64,000 nucleotides of DNA from an uncultured Alphaproteobacteria bacterium (lineage in GTDB: Bacteria; Pseudomonadota; Alphaproteobacteria; MPNO01; UBA2964): the NCBI GenBank assembly GCA_943787225.1, contig CALSLP010000002.1, positions 124,001 through 188,000 on the forward strand. The letters run 5' to 3'. The position numbers and the translations under genes are program-made. The notes below the pieces were generated by a model that searched no databases, was not told the DNA's origin, and worked only from the letters and a program-made list of their open reading frames with translations. Shown here one piece after another: positions 53,045-63,436 of the stretch. Position 1 is the first letter of the stretch; every line of letters begins with the position of its first letter.

Positions 53045-53755
53045 TTAGCTCGGAAGTTCTTTCATCAACACGTTGATAGTTTCTTGAGCCTCATGAGGCG
53101 TTCTCAAGTCACCAGACCCCCGCGCAACGCGATTAAACCAAACGACTTTCCCTGTACGTAAGTCGACAAGGGAAGCAAATCCCAACTGCTGCCCACCGGG
53201 CAAACCCACGCCAAACACCAAGGCGGCGACAAATATCGTCGCCGCACGTCCCGCAGACGCGTAGCTGTCCCGCATATGCACAAATAACGCGTAATCAGCC
53301 TTGGTTGCTTCCCGCAATTTTTTTATGTCCGGCCCTAAAGTCCAGGTTAGCTTTCCCTCTTTGGTGGGAAGAGGCCGGATCGACTGAAACAACATTTCAG
53401 TTCCAACCACACTGTGAAGTTTTATCAACTGTGTATGAAGACGTGCATCCTCGCTGTCGGAAGCCGGTTCGGAATAGGGAAGTAATTCACTTTTCTTGCC
53501 GGAAAAGACACCTTTTATGCCCGTTTCGAGATTCTTCTTTGCCTTCGCAGTCCAAGCTGCCTTAGGTTCAAGGATACCACTGGCTCCCTGCTCGCTAAGT
53601 TCAACATCTATTGGCATAAACAAGACGGAAAGCGGTTTCGGACCACGCTCAAACTTTTCAATGTTCCTAATATGCGTCGTAACACAACCAGAAAGAACTA
53701 ACATCGAGCAACAAAGAAACGCTATGCCACGTACGCTCCGCGATTGAATTTTCAT
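53045..53755 (-). CDS. Predicted lipoprotein, first gene of the M48 cluster
   Basis: A 236-residue protein with a lipobox (VLSGC) and a mature beta-rich domain containing DYALFVHMRDSYASAGR, a glycine-rich stretch LVFGVGLPGGQQLGFASLVDLRTGKVVW (core) and a terminal RTPHEAQETINVLMKELP. This layout fits proteins that resemble the TolB-N/CsgG-type periplasmic fold, but no family is claimed. GGGAG is 9 nt before the ATG at 53755. Followed 4-5 bp later by the M48 gene. Confidence 0.6.
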   Translation of the reverse strand: MKIQSRSVRGIAFLCCSMLVLSGCVTTHIRNIEKFERGPKPLSVLFMPIDVELSEQGASGILEPKAAWTAKAKKNLETGIKGVFSGKKSELLPYSEPASDSEDARLHTQLIKLHSVVGTEMLFQSIRPLPTKEGKLTWTLGPDIKKLREATKADYALFVHMRDSYASAGRAATIFVAALVFGVGLPGGQQLGFASLVDLRTGKVVWFNRVARGSGDLRTPHEAQETINVLMKELPS

Positions 53756-53941
53756 CCCCAACACTCCCTAATTTTTACGAATCCTAAAGACGTAAAAGGC
53801 GAATGTCGATAGTGATTGGCACGAAAAAAGAGAGTGGAGTATTCTTCACCACGCATTGCACATGCTGTCATCAACGTTTAAAAAAAGCGATCTATAGTTT
53901 TGTGCCGCGAAGCCGTCGCGGCGCCTTTGAGGGAGAGAAAA

Positions 53942-54613
53942 ATGGGATCTATGACTGAACTAACCACGGCCGATGGCCATACGCTTGGCGCCTATAAAGC
54001 CGAGCCTGCTGGAACTGCCAAGGGTGGCGTTGTCGTCATTCAGGAAATCTTTGGCGTCAACCAACACATCAAGAACCTTGTCGACGAATTCGCCAAGAAC
54101 GGCTACGTCGCCATCGCGCCTGCATTATTTGACCGCGCAGAAAAGGGTCTGGAACTTGGCTATGGTCAGGAAGACTTTGGCAAAGGTCGTGACACACGCG
54201 GCAGCCTCGATGATGACGGCATCCAGAATGATGTTCAGGCGGCCATCAATGACGTTTCAAGCGCCGGCAAGGTCGGCATCGTCGGATATTGCTTCGGTGG
54301 ATATGTTAGCTGGCTTGCCGCTTGCAAATGCGATGGCCTCTCAGCCGCATCGACCTTCTATGGCGGTGGCATCCATGCCAAGCGTGAAGACACACCGAAG
54401 GTTCCCGTAATCTTTAACTTTGGTGACAAAGATGGTGGAATTCCGTTGAACCAGGTTGCCGAGATCAAGGAAGCCCACCCCGACATCCCCTGCTACGTTT
54501 ATGACGATGCAGGTCACGGCTTCTGCTGTGATGACCGGGAAAGCTACAATCAGGGAGCCTGCGAACGCGCTCACAAGCGGACTCTGGATCATTTCGGCCA
54601 GAATGTCGGCTGA
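53942..54613 (+). CDS. Dienelactone hydrolase family protein
   Basis: A 223-residue alpha/beta-hydrolase of the DLH type. The nucleophile is cysteine in GYCFGGYVSW, the acid is in NFGDKDGGIPLNQ and the histidine in YDDAGHGFCCDDR, the normal C-D-H triad; the glutamate in IQEIFGVNQHIK is family-typical. It hydrolyses 4-carboxymethylenebut-2-en-4-olide or related lactones/esters. The ATG at 53942 follows GAGGGAGAGAAAA, better than the upstream TTG/GTG-like starts. A terminator follows. Confidence 0.9.
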   Translation: MGSMTELTTADGHTLGAYKAEPAGTAKGGVVVIQEIFGVNQHIKNLVDEFAKNGYVAIAPALFDRAEKGLELGYGQEDFGKGRDTRGSLDDDGIQNDVQAAINDVSSAGKVGIVGYCFGGYVSWLAACKCDGLSAASTFYGGGIHAKREDTPKVPVIFNFGDKDGGIPLNQVAEIKEAHPDIPCYVYDDAGHGFCCDDRESYNQGACERAHKRTLDHFGQNVG

Positions 54614-54638
54614 TTACCGCTAGCTAATTTTGAGATCA

Positions 54639-54670
54639 AGCCCCGGCCCGCAAGGTCCGGGGCTTTTTCT
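54639..54670 (+). terminator. Rho-independent terminator of the dienelactone hydrolase gene
   Basis: AGCCCCGG (54639-54646) pairs with CCGGGGCT (54657-54664) and is followed by TTTTTCTT. It abuts the stop codon of the convergent aldolase/dehydrogenase gene. Confidence 0.85.
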
Positions 54671-56715
54671 TATCTTAACGCCGCCGCGATATTGCCGCCG
54701 TCCACCGTGACAATCGCCGCGGTCGTCTTCTCGGCGAGCGCTAAATCCAGGAATGCCTTGGCAACATCCTCAGCGAGGACTTCTCGTCCCAACAGATTAC
54801 CCCCCATATAATCGGCTTCAGAGACACCGCGTGCCTTTGAACGGGCCGCAATCATCTTATCGTCAAGCAACCCGGTGCGAATTCGGTCAGCGTTAACAGC
54901 ATTGGATCGAATACCGTCAGAACCGTAATCCAGCGCATATTGTTTCATCAGGAACAGAGTCGCTGCTTTTGGCAAACCATAAGGACCAAAATCAGGACCG
55001 GGGTTAATGGCTTGCTTGGAAGTATTAAACAATAAGCATCCACCCGTTCCCTGCGCTTTCATAATGCCAACCGCCGTTTTCGCGACGGATTGATGCGCGA
55101 AGAAATTGAGCTCGAAACTCGCCCGCAAGGTCGCATCATCGACCTCGCCTATTTTCCCCTGCCACGCCGCCCCGGCATTAGACACCAGCAAATCCAGCCC
55201 GCCGAAACGCTCACAGATTCTGTTGAAGGCTTGAGATACAGAATCCACATCTGTGACATCACAAGCGAGACCAAGGCCCCCTATTCCAGAAGCCACTTCC
55301 TGAGCAGCCGCCTCGTCACGATCAAGAACGACAACAACCGCCCCCGCTGCGGCAAAGGCTTTTGCCGTCGCTGCGCCAATGCCTGACCCACCACCAGTGA
55401 TCGCCGCGATCTGTCGTTGTAGCGGTTTCTCCGCCGATTTACCCAGCTTGGCCTGTTCGAGTGACCAGTATTCGATGTCAAAAATATCGGGCTCAGGAAT
55501 GACCTCATAGGTCCCCATCGATTCGACATCGGTGATCACATCGATATTTGTCTCGGCGAGGTCAGCTGCAACAGATGCCGCACCGGCACTATTTCCGAGA
55601 CCGAACAAACCAAGTCCCGGCACCAGAATGACCCGTGGCATTGGATCAAGTTCGGTTTTCGGCACCACCTGGGTTTTATTATTACGAGCGAAATAGGCAT
55701 GATACTCCGCAACAAATTGTTCGACGGCGGCGCGTGCCCCGGCCGCAAATTCTTCAAGTCTTCCAGCTTCTGGTGGCGGCGTTACGAGCGGATTTGATTT
55801 CGTGCGGATAACATGATCAGGCGTCACGGTACCCTGCTGGCTAAAACGGCCAAGATCGGCACCTGCGACATAGTTGAGGATGGTTTCATTCGTTCGGAAA
55901 TCCATGACCAGGCGCTGCGTATTCATGCCAGTCTCCAGAGCACATAATCCGCGAAGAATAGGCGCTATCTCCGACACAGAGGCTAATTGAGTCGGCATTT
56001 CAACGCCGGAGAATCTGCGAAATCGTCGTTTGCCAATCTCCGCCTCGGCAAGAGAGACCATCTCGATCATTCGCTCATAGGCCTCTTGAGCGGTTTCACC
56101 AAAACTGAAAATTCCGTGTTTGAGAAGGATCAGCCCTTCGACATCCATGTCCTGCTCGAATACTTCTTTGGCTTTTTTCGCTAAGGCAAAGCCGGGCATG
56201 ATGTAGGGGACGTAGCCCATTCGGTCGCCGAAGACTTCCCGGCATATTTCGTCACCACCTTCTTGATCTGTCAGCGCCAGAACAGCATTCGCATGCGTAT
56301 GATCGACAAATTTGTGGGGCAGAAACGCATGTAAAAGGGTTTCAACCGATGGATTGGGTGCCGATGCATCCAATAGATTGACCCGCTGTGCGTTGACCAT
56401 ACCCTCATCCGACAGGGCGGAAAGTGCTGCAAGCTGGCGAATAGGCTCAAGCCTGACCGCAGGAAGACCGGGAGGTTCAATATCCCCAAGATCCCAGCCT
56501 GACCCCTTAACGCAGAGAACATCAGTCTCATGCCCAAGCATGTCGGGCATCGTCGTTTTTACAGAGGTGTTCCCCCCACCATGGAGCACCAGCTTGGGCT
56601 CACCCCCCAGCAGACGTGAGGTATACACTCTCAGGGCAACGTCCTGATTAACCTCATCCGTCGCAAACTGATTGATATAGCTTTCTGCATTCTTGTCGGA
56701 CCAGAGGTTTTCCAT
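54670..56715 (-). CDS. Bifunctional class II aldolase / short-chain dehydrogenase
   Basis: A 681-residue fusion. The first part (about 20-240) is a class II (AraD/FucA-type) aldolase with zinc histidines in KFVDHTHANAVL and LLKHGIFSFG; the last third (about 435-681) is an SDR with AITGGGSGIGAATAKAF, NAGAAWQGKIG, a serine in FNTSKQAINP and Y-x-x-x-K in GPYGLPKAA. Relatives are rhamnulose-1-phosphate aldolase/dehydrogenases. Here it is 8 bp downstream of mtnA, so a role in cleaving methylthioribulose-1-phosphate and reducing the aldehyde is plausible. AGGAAGAACG precedes the ATG. Confidence 0.9.
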   Translation of the reverse strand: MENLWSDKNAESYINQFATDEVNQDVALRVYTSRLLGGEPKLVLHGGGNTSVKTTMPDMLGHETDVLCVKGSGWDLGDIEPPGLPAVRLEPIRQLAALSALSDEGMVNAQRVNLLDASAPNPSVETLLHAFLPHKFVDHTHANAVLALTDQEGGDEICREVFGDRMGYVPYIMPGFALAKKAKEVFEQDMDVEGLILLKHGIFSFGETAQEAYERMIEMVSLAEAEIGKRRFRRFSGVEMPTQLASVSEIAPILRGLCALETGMNTQRLVMDFRTNETILNYVAGADLGRFSQQGTVTPDHVIRTKSNPLVTPPPEAGRLEEFAAGARAAVEQFVAEYHAYFARNNKTQVVPKTELDPMPRVILVPGLGLFGLGNSAGAASVAADLAETNIDVITDVESMGTYEVIPEPDIFDIEYWSLEQAKLGKSAEKPLQRQIAAITGGGSGIGAATAKAFAAAGAVVVVLDRDEAAAQEVASGIGGLGLACDVTDVDSVSQAFNRICERFGGLDLLVSNAGAAWQGKIGEVDDATLRASFELNFFAHQSVAKTAVGIMKAQGTGGCLLFNTSKQAINPGPDFGPYGLPKAATLFLMKQYALDYGSDGIRSNAVNADRIRTGLLDDKMIAARSKARGVSEADYMGGNLLGREVLAEDVAKAFLDLALAEKTTAAIVTVDGGNIAAALR

Positions 56716-56723
56716 CGTTCTTC

Positions 56724-57815
56724 CTATCTGTTCTCCGGATAGAGGCCGAGCAACCCTTCTGTCGTAGCCTCACAAATCCCACGTTCGGTAATCAATCCGG
56801 TAACAAGTCGCGCCGGGGTCACATCAAACCCATAATTCGCAGCCGCACTCCCGGGAGGCGTGACAGAGACCGTTTCAATCATCCCTTGTGCCGTTCGTCC
56901 TGTGATACTCGTAACTTCAGCGGGGTCACGTTCTTCAATCGGAATATCGCGGCCGCTACTGATCATCCAGTCAATCGTCGGTCCTGGCAGCCCGACATAG
57001 AACGGCACGTCGTTGTCGCGTGCCGCCAAGGCTTTCAGGTAAGTCCCGATCTTATTGGCGACATCTCCTGCCGCTGTGGTCCGGTCAGTCCCGGTAATTA
57101 ATAGATCGACATCACCTTGTTGCATGACATGCCCGCCTGCATTATCGACGATGACTGTGTGGGGCACACCATGTTGACCAAGCTCCCATGCCGTGAGCCC
57201 GGCGCCCTGATTCCGAGGCCGGGTTTCATCAACCCAAACATGCACCGGTATCTTTTGTTCATGGGCAACATAGATCGGTGCCGTCGCTGTTCCCCAGTCA
57301 ACTGTCGCCAGCCAACCGGCATTGCAATGAGTCAAAATATTGACTGGGCGGGTTCGGTCTACCCTATCCCAAGCATCACGAATGAGTTGCACACCATGAT
57401 CACCAATGGCACGACACATCGCGACATCTTCATCGCAAATTTCTGCAGCCCGATGGTAGGCTGCGACAACCCGATCACTTGCAGCCAGCGGTTCAAGAAC
57501 CGCTTTCATATCATCCAACGCCCAACGCAAATTCACCGCCGTCGGTCTGGTCTGAAGAAGCAGGTCATATGCGGCCTGTAACGCGCTGTCAGAAGCATCC
57601 TCGCGAACCGCAAGGCATACGCCATAACTTGCCGTCGCGCCGATCAGCGGTGCACCACGGACCTGCATAGAGCGGATTGCGTGCGCAGCATCTGCAACAG
57701 AATTCAGCGAAAGCGTTATAAACTCATGAGGCAGCCGGGTTTGATCGATAATCTCAACGGTCTCGCCATTTTCAGCGAGCCAGATCGTCCGGAACGGAAC
57801 ACCATCGACGTTCAT
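56724..57815 (-). CDS. mtnA: Methylthioribose-1-phosphate isomerase
   Basis: Isomerises 5-methylthioribose-1-phosphate to methylthioribulose-1-phosphate. A 363-residue member of the eIF2B-like family: [17 protein letters not shown], the catalytic cysteine in [12 protein letters not shown], and the aspartate in [20 protein letters not shown] (core). It overlaps mtnP by 4 nt (ATGA), and the aldolase/dehydrogenase gene starts 8 bp further on. The operon lacks mtnB, C, D and K, which points away from the classical methionine salvage. Confidence 0.95.
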   Translation of the reverse strand: MNVDGVPFRTIWLAENGETVEIIDQTRLPHEFITLSLNSVADAAHAIRSMQVRGAPLIGATASYGVCLAVREDASDSALQAAYDLLLQTRPTAVNLRWALDDMKAVLEPLAASDRVVAAYHRAAEICDEDVAMCRAIGDHGVQLIRDAWDRVDRTRPVNILTHCNAGWLATVDWGTATAPIYVAHEQKIPVHVWVDETRPRNQGAGLTAWELGQHGVPHTVIVDNAGGHVMQQGDVDLLITGTDRTTAAGDVANKIGTYLKALAARDNDVPFYVGLPGPTIDWMISSGRDIPIEERDPAEVTSITGRTAQGMIETVSVTPPGSAAANYGFDVTPARLVTGLITERGICEATTEGLLGLYPENR

Positions 57816-58699
57816 ATACGCAACACTCGTCCAGCAACTGCATCAAGCTTTTCAGCCATCTTGGGATCGCGGGCCTCTGGCGCCGTAATAATCGCAACAT
57901 CCAGCGCATTGTGGCAGCCAGCGTCGCAGAGGTCCGAACGCCCACCAATCAGTGGCGCCAAATTAACAACCAGCTGTTTGGCGGCGGCGGCGTTTTCAAT
58001 CAACACTTTAATAACGGTTTCGACTGTGACGTCATCATGACCCTGATGCCAGCAATCAAAATCAGTGACCATCGCCACGGTCGCGTAACACATCTCCGCT
58101 TCACGCGCGAGTTTGGCTTCCGGCATGTTGGTCATACCGATCACATCGCATCCCCAACTCCGATAAAGCTCGCTTTCAGCCCGGGTTGAGAATTGTGGAC
58201 CTTCCATCACCAGATAGGTACCACCGCAAACCGTCTCATTCGACAGCCCGCCTGCCGCTTGTTCGATCAAACCACCAAGACGCCGACAAGCGGGGTCCGC
58301 CATCGACACATGCGCCACCAGCCCATCGCCAAAAAAACTTTTTTCACGCGCAAAAGTCCGATCAATGAATTGATCTACAATGACGAATGTACCTGGCGGC
58401 AATTCTTCCTTTAAGGACCCGACGGCGCTGAGGGAGATAATTTCCGTACAACCCGCCCGTTTCAGGGCTTCAATATTGGCGCGAAAATTGAGGCCGCTCG
58501 GCGGTACTTTATGTCCGCGGCCATGGCGCGGCAAAAAAACAATCTGCTGCCCATCAAGCTCACCAAACAAAAGATTGTCCGATGGTGCACCGAAAGACGT
58601 TTCCATGGTTTCCCAACGGGTATTCGAAAGGCCGTCAATTTCGTAGAGGCCACTACCACCAATTACGCCCAGTACCGGGGTGCTCACGTTATCCGTCAT
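57812..58699 (-). CDS. mtnP: S-methyl-5'-thioadenosine phosphorylase
   Basis: Phosphorolyses 5'-methylthioadenosine to adenine and methylthioribose-1-phosphate. About 295 residues; the phosphate loop [39 protein letters not shown] and the substrate region [16 protein letters not shown] are family signatures. The ATG at 58699 is chosen over a TTG at 58702. First gene of the operon mtnP-mtnA-aldolase/dehydrogenase. Confidence 0.93.
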   Translation of the reverse strand: MTDNVSTPVLGVIGGSGLYEIDGLSNTRWETMETSFGAPSDNLLFGELDGQQIVFLPRHGRGHKVPPSGLNFRANIEALKRAGCTEIISLSAVGSLKEELPPGTFVIVDQFIDRTFAREKSFFGDGLVAHVSMADPACRRLGGLIEQAAGGLSNETVCGGTYLVMEGPQFSTRAESELYRSWGCDVIGMTNMPEAKLAREAEMCYATVAMVTDFDCWHQGHDDVTVETVIKVLIENAAAAKQLVVNLAPLIGGRSDLCDAGCHNALDVAIITAPEARDPKMAEKLDAVAGRVLRI

Positions 58700-58716
58700 C
58701 AAGCTTCAACGTCCCA

Positions 58717-58752
58717 TAAAACAAAACCGGCGATGAAATATCACCGCCGGTT
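58717..58752 (-). terminator. Rho-independent terminator of the petABC operon
   Basis: Read leftward, AACCGGCG (58752-58745) pairs with CGCCGGTT (58732-58725), followed by TTGTTTT. It lies 48 bp beyond the petC stop and about 20 bp before the mtnP start. Confidence 0.75.
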
Positions 58753-58799
58753 CATTTATCATAAGTGAAACATCAGCACGAGGGCCAACGTCCGTCTAT

Positions 58800-59567
58800 T
58801 TAATGGAGGTCAGACCAGACCTTGCGTTTCACGCCATACAGCAGGCCAGTCAAGATCAGCAGGAACAGGATTACTTTGACCCCCATCCGTTTGCGCCATT
58901 CAAGTTCCGGTTCAGCTGCCCAGGAAAGGAACGTCGTGACGTCATGTGCCATCTGAGCGACCGTTGCCTTGGTCTTGTCGGCATATTCAACCGCGCCCTC
59001 GCTAAGAGGTGGGGCCATGGCTATTTGATTGCCAGCAAAATACAGATTGTAGGACATCCCTTCGGCAACCTTCTTATCCTTTGGCGGCTGCTTATAGCCG
59101 GTGAGAAGGGCATGCAGATAATCTGCACCACCCACTCTCGCCTTGGTCATCAATGTCAAATCCGGCGGAAAGGCACCGTTGTTACCAGCACGCGCAGCCT
59201 GCTCATTCGGAAAAGGCTTCACAAACCGATCGCTAGGCCGGGCAGGACGCTTGAACATCTCGCCTTCGTCATTCGGACCGTCAGTGACTTCCTTAGCCGC
59301 CGCGATTTTTTTAACCTGATCTTCGGTAAAGCCGATATCCATCAGGTTGCGATACGCCAACAACCGGACAGAATGGCAAGCGGAACAGACCTCGTTATAG
59401 ACCTGAAACCCACGCTGTAATGATCCACGATCAAACGTGCCAAAAAGACCCGAGAACGACCATTGCTGCTCGGGTGGTTTTACTGCGCCGCCAGCAGCCA
59501 TAGCATTACTGGAAGCAAGAACCGCAACCGAAACAGCCGCTGCGACGCTCATTAAATACTTGCGCAT
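58800..59567 (-). CDS. petC: Cytochrome c1 of the bc1 complex
   Basis: A 255-residue membrane-anchored c-type cytochrome. It has a cleavable signal (AVLASSNAMAAGG), the haem motif CSACHS, a proline-rich M6-type region ending near FPPDLTLMTKARVGG with the axial methionine, and one C-terminal transmembrane helix (MGVKVILFLLILTGLLYGVK core). The electron acceptor is a soluble or membrane cytochrome c. Its ATG overlaps the petB stop (ATGA). Confidence 0.95.
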   Translation of the reverse strand: MRKYLMSVAAAVSVAVLASSNAMAAGGAVKPPEQQWSFSGLFGTFDRGSLQRGFQVYNEVCSACHSVRLLAYRNLMDIGFTEDQVKKIAAAKEVTDGPNDEGEMFKRPARPSDRFVKPFPNEQAARAGNNGAFPPDLTLMTKARVGGADYLHALLTGYKQPPKDKKVAEGMSYNLYFAGNQIAMAPPLSEGAVEYADKTKATVAQMAHDVTTFLSWAAEPELEWRKRMGVKVILFLLILTGLLYGVKRKVWSDLH

Positions 59568-60868
59568 CAGGCCTTCTCCATCGGCTTGGCACTGGCGGCA
59601 GAGGAAGCCCCCCCGCCTCCTTTAAGCACCGGCTCACTAATACTCGTCGGCAAAGGTTTGGTCTTTTCGAAGAAACCCAGCAACGGCAGGATGACAATAA
59701 AGTGCAGGAAGTAATAAGCGGTCGCGGCCTGGGCGATATAAGTCCACGGAGCCTCCGCTGGCTTTGCCCCGCAAATCCCAAGAATGATACAATCGATGAC
59801 AAGCAACCAGAAGAACTGCTTATACAAAGGCCGGAAACGGGCACTCCGGACTGGAGAGTGGTCAAGCCAGGGCAGGATAAACAGCACCATGATTGACGCA
59901 AACATCGCCAACACACCGGCCAACTTGGCTGACATCAACCATGAAATTGGAAGATAAATCAGGGCATCTGCGGTAAACGACCGCAAAATTGCGTAGAACG
60001 GCAGGAAATACCATTCCGGCACGATATGCGGCGGCGTAACCAGCGGGTTGGCCTCAATGTAATTATCAGGGTGCCCCAGATAGTTCGGTGCGAAGAACAC
60101 AAATCCGAAGAATAGGACCAAAAAGACCCCTAAACCAAACAAATCCTTGACCGTATAGTATGGATGGAAGGGGATCGTGTCCTGCGGCGACTTGGTATCG
60201 ATACCAATCGGGTTGTTCGAACCATGCTGATGCAGCGCCACAATATGCAGCACAACGATACCCACCAAAACAAATGGCAATAGATAATGCAGGCTAAAGA
60301 ACCGGTTCAGCGTCGGGTTATCAACTGAGAAACCGCCCCAGAGCAGCGTAACGATAGAGTCACCAACAATCGGGATTGCCGAGAACAGGTTGGTAATAAC
60401 TGTCGCACCCCAGAAACTCATCTGGCCCCAGGGAAGCACATAGCCAAGGAACGCTGTCGCCATCATGATCAGCATGATAACAACGCCCAAAATCCACAAA
60501 ATCTCGCGCGGAGACTTGTAGGAGCCGAAATACATTCCTCTAAAGATATGAATGAAGACCACTATGAAGAACGCCGAGGCGCCGTTCATATGAACATAAC
60601 GGATCAACCAGCCATAATTGACGTCACGCATGATGCGCTCAACCGAGTCAAAGGCAAACGCCGTATGAGCTGTGTAATGCATCGCCAGCACAATGCCGGT
60701 GACAATCATAATGACCAAAATGATGCCTGCCAAGGAGCCGAAGTTCCACCAGTAGTTCAGGTTCTTTGGAGTGGGGTATTCATGAAGCTCGTGCTCCATG
60801 AATGAAAAAACCGGTAGCCGGTAATCGATCCAGGCAACGATTGGGTTTTTAAACTTAGAATCGCTCAT
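59567..60868 (-). CDS. petB: Cytochrome b of the bc1 complex
   Basis: A 433-residue protein with eight transmembrane helices, haem histidines in helices B and D ([33 protein letters not shown] core), quinol-site motif [14 protein letters not shown] and [18 protein letters not shown]. It catalyses quinol oxidation and reduction in the Q cycle with the Rieske protein and cytochrome c1. Starts 11 bp after petA. The C-tail is extended by a glycine/serine/alanine-rich stretch. Confidence 0.97.
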   Translation of the reverse strand: MSDSKFKNPIVAWIDYRLPVFSFMEHELHEYPTPKNLNYWWNFGSLAGIILVIMIVTGIVLAMHYTAHTAFAFDSVERIMRDVNYGWLIRYVHMNGASAFFIVVFIHIFRGMYFGSYKSPREILWILGVVIMLIMMATAFLGYVLPWGQMSFWGATVITNLFSAIPIVGDSIVTLLWGGFSVDNPTLNRFFSLHYLLPFVLVGIVVLHIVALHQHGSNNPIGIDTKSPQDTIPFHPYYTVKDLFGLGVFLVLFFGFVFFAPNYLGHPDNYIEANPLVTPPHIVPEWYFLPFYAILRSFTADALIYLPISWLMSAKLAGVLAMFASIMVLFILPWLDHSPVRSARFRPLYKQFFWLLVIDCIILGICGAKPAEAPWTYIAQAATAYYFLHFIVILPLLGFFEKTKPLPTSISEPVLKGGGGASSAASAKPMEKA

Positions 60869-60879
60869 CCAGTTTTCTC

Positions 60880-61443
60880 CTAACCGATCTTAACGAGCTT
60901 GTCCGACAGAAACTCATATGCCGGGACCGGAAGATTTTTAGGGGCGGGTCCTTTACGAATCCGCCCTGATGTATCGTAGTGAGAGCCATGGCACGGGCAG
61001 AACCAGCCACCAAACTCTCCCTTTAATTCGCCTTCTTTCGTACCGGCGGGAATGCAGCCCAGATGGGTGCAAACACCGACGATGATCAACCATTCCGCTT
61101 TCTTGGCACGGGCTTCATCGGTTTCCGGATCGACCAAATCCGCCAGCTTTACAGCACGGGCCTCATCGATCTGCGCTTTTGTCCGGCGCACAATAAAGAC
61201 CGGTTTACCGCGCCATTTGATCAAGACCCGCTGGCCCGGCTTTATGGGTTCCAGGTTGACCTCAGTCGATGACGACGCCAGCGTATCCGCTGCCGGATTC
61301 ATCTGGTCAATAAGCGGCCATGCCGCAGCGGCAGCGCCAAATGCGCCAAATGCGCCAGTTGCCAGCATCAGAAAATCACGTCTGGTCTCGCCTTCTTCGG
61401 CGCCGTGAGCGCCGTCGCCGGCCTTATCAGCAGAACTCGCCAT
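60880..61443 (-). CDS. petA: Ubiquinol-cytochrome c reductase Rieske iron-sulfur subunit
   Basis: A 187-residue protein with a twin-arginine-like [18 protein letters not shown] signal-anchor near residue 20, so it is exported folded by Tat. The 2Fe-2S ligands are in CTHLGC and CPCHGSHYD, both with the additional disulfide cysteines. The ATG at 61443 follows GAGGGACATA. First gene of petABC. Confidence 0.95.
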   Translation of the reverse strand: MASSADKAGDGAHGAEEGETRRDFLMLATGAFGAFGAAAAAWPLIDQMNPAADTLASSSTEVNLEPIKPGQRVLIKWRGKPVFIVRRTKAQIDEARAVKLADLVDPETDEARAKKAEWLIIVGVCTHLGCIPAGTKEGELKGEFGGWFCPCHGSHYDTSGRIRKGPAPKNLPVPAYEFLSDKLVKIG

Positions 61444-61641
61444 TATGTCCCTCTTGGTTGTATCCGCGCACAGGTCGCGGCTCTGCAAAGGTACCTGATA
61501 TCATTAACGTATCAGCAGATTCAAACACTGCGGCCTTACGCCGCAGCGTGTTCTGAATGCTGGCAATACGTGCCCTTATTACGGGGCATGGGTATAATCG
61601 AAATTGACCTTAATGCAAAGGTCGTTAACTGATCGTTAACT

Positions 61642-62112
61642 ATGCGAATAGCGCTTTATCAACCGGACATTCCACAAAACACGGGTACCATCCTCAGGAT
61701 GGCGGCCTGTATGGATGTTGGTGTGGACATTATCGAACCCTGCGGCTTTGTTCTCGACGACAAAAGATTGCGACGATCTGGCATGGATTACCTCGACCAG
61801 GTTCAATTGACGCGACATATCTCTTGGACTCACTTTCAGAAACGCTGTTCCGACGCGGGGGATAGACTAATTCTGCTAACCACCTCGGGAAACGTGCCTT
61901 ATTGTGACTTTTCGTTTCAACCCAATGATAGGCTGTTATTGGGCAGAGAAAGTGCCGGCGCACCGCCCGAAGTACACCAAGCCGCGCAGGCCAGGCTGTG
62001 CATCCCAATGGCAAATGGAACAAGATCACTCAATATTGCCATGGCTACATCAATGGTATTGGGTGAAGCCTTAAGACAGACCAATCTATTTGCCACAGGA
62101 AATACAGAATGA
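61642..62112 (+). CDS. trmL: tRNA (cytidine/uridine(34)-2'-O)-methyltransferase
   Basis: A 156-residue SPOUT-family enzyme of the TrmL (CspR) type, which methylates the wobble ribose of tRNA-Leu. Family signatures are [20 protein letters not shown] (core), [10 protein letters not shown] and the knot-forming C-terminal [22 protein letters not shown] (core). Translationally coupled to hemF (ATGA at 62109). It diverges from petA. Confidence 0.93.
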   Translation: MRIALYQPDIPQNTGTILRMAACMDVGVDIIEPCGFVLDDKRLRRSGMDYLDQVQLTRHISWTHFQKRCSDAGDRLILLTTSGNVPYCDFSFQPNDRLLLGRESAGAPPEVHQAAQARLCIPMANGTRSLNIAMATSMVLGEALRQTNLFATGNTE

Positions 62113-62975
62113 CCCGGACGCTCGACGAAAAAAAAACAGCCGCGACCACGTGGTTTGCTGAACTCCGAGATCTGATCTGTGCGGAATTTGAAGCGATAGA
62201 ACAAGAAGGCGGCGCTGCTACGTCTGCCACTCCTGCTGGAACGTTTGACCGAAAAATCTGGGACAGACAGGATCATACAGGAGCAGGTGGCGGCGGCGGC
62301 ACGATGTCAGTTATGCGCGGGCGTGTATTCGAGAAAGTCGGTGTTAATATTTCTGCGGTCCACGGTGAATTTTCTCCTGAATTTCGCAAGGAAATTCCGG
62401 GAGCGGACGAAAATCCTGAATTCTGGGCAGCGGGCATATCTTTGGTCGCTCATATGACCTCGCCGCTGGTGCCAGCCGTTCATATGAATACTCGTTTTAT
62501 TTCGACCTCGAAATCCTGGTTTGGCGGCGGAACAGATTTAACGCCAATGCTGGCTGACGAAGCCGCAGCGAATGAATTCCATACATCACTCAAGGATGTT
62601 TGTGACGCTCACGACGACGCCTATTACGAAAAATTCAAAAAGTGGTGTGATGAATATTTCTATCTTCCGCACCGAGAAGAACCACGTGGCATCGGCGGCA
62701 TATTTTACGATTATGTCGATTCAGGAAATTGGGAGGCGGATTTCGCCTTCACCCAGAGCGTCGGTCGTACGTTCCTGAAAACCTATCCGTCTATAGTCCG
62801 AGCCCGCAAAGACCAGCCATGGACGGACGATCAGCGAGAACAACAGCTGATAAAACGTGGCCGCTATGTAGAATTTAATCTCCTGCATGATCGCGGCACA
62901 AAATTTGGCCTAAAAACTGGTGGAAATGTTGAAGCAATTTTGATGTCTATGCCCCCCGTCGCTAAATGGCCGTGA
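62109..62975 (+). CDS. hemF: Oxygen-dependent coproporphyrinogen-III oxidase
   Basis: Converts coproporphyrinogen III to protoporphyrinogen IX with O2, in haem synthesis. A 288-residue HemF with the signatures [21 protein letters not shown] (core), [32 protein letters not shown] and [18 protein letters not shown]. An oxygen-dependent enzyme indicates an aerobic organism. Overlaps trmL by 4 nt. Confidence 0.96.
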   Translation: MTRTLDEKKTAATTWFAELRDLICAEFEAIEQEGGAATSATPAGTFDRKIWDRQDHTGAGGGGGTMSVMRGRVFEKVGVNISAVHGEFSPEFRKEIPGADENPEFWAAGISLVAHMTSPLVPAVHMNTRFISTSKSWFGGGTDLTPMLADEAAANEFHTSLKDVCDAHDDAYYEKFKKWCDEYFYLPHREEPRGIGGIFYDYVDSGNWEADFAFTQSVGRTFLKTYPSIVRARKDQPWTDDQREQQLIKRGRYVEFNLLHDRGTKFGLKTGGNVEAILMSMPPVAKWP

Positions 62976-63064
62976 CAGGCTGGCCAACTGATACCGGGTC
63001 GCTATAGTAGCGATCAGAAAATGAAGATAGCATCTACTTTGCGACCACAGCACGTGACTTCGAT

Positions 63065-63436
63065 GTGACAATTGCCCCGGCTGGAAACGGCTTTAAAATC
63101 GACTGGACCAGCGTCATCCGCAAAGGGGGTGACCCCAGCAAGCCAAACATCCGCAGACGGCAAAGTTCGAAAACGCTGCGTCCAACAGACAATTCCAGGG
63201 CGTTTCATTGCAATTCGAGCGGTGACCCCCTGAAAGGCCAAGAGCTTTGCTGGGCCAATATCACCGGATCCACGCTTTCACTCTTTCTGATGCGCGTGAA
63301 CAAAGAAGGCATCTATGCCCTACAACAATACGATCGTACGCTTTCGGGCACAGGCATGAAACTCGTCTTCAAAAGCACGCAAAGTGGTGAGAGAGTCAGA
63401 ACCGTCACTGGAAGGTTGGTTAAGAACGCGCGGTAA
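63065..63436 (+). pseudogene. C-terminal part of an uncharacterised secreted-type protein, N-terminus missing
   Basis: The frame resembles the conserved end of an alphaproteobacterial protein family (FATTARDFDVTIAPAGNGFKIDW core, then ...CWANITGSTLSLFLMRV, QQYDRTLSGTGMKLVF). The similarity continues upstream of the GTG at 63065 to about 63020, where no start codon exists, and similar text (GRYSSDQ) appears in another frame around 63000. So the N-terminus is either frameshifted or lost. It lies between hemF and the CCA-adding enzyme gene. Function unknown. Confidence 0.4.

Noticed and set aside
55281..56537. Several open frames inside the aldolase/dehydrogenase gene
   Set aside because: They lie wholly within a confident 681-residue fusion and show no domain features.
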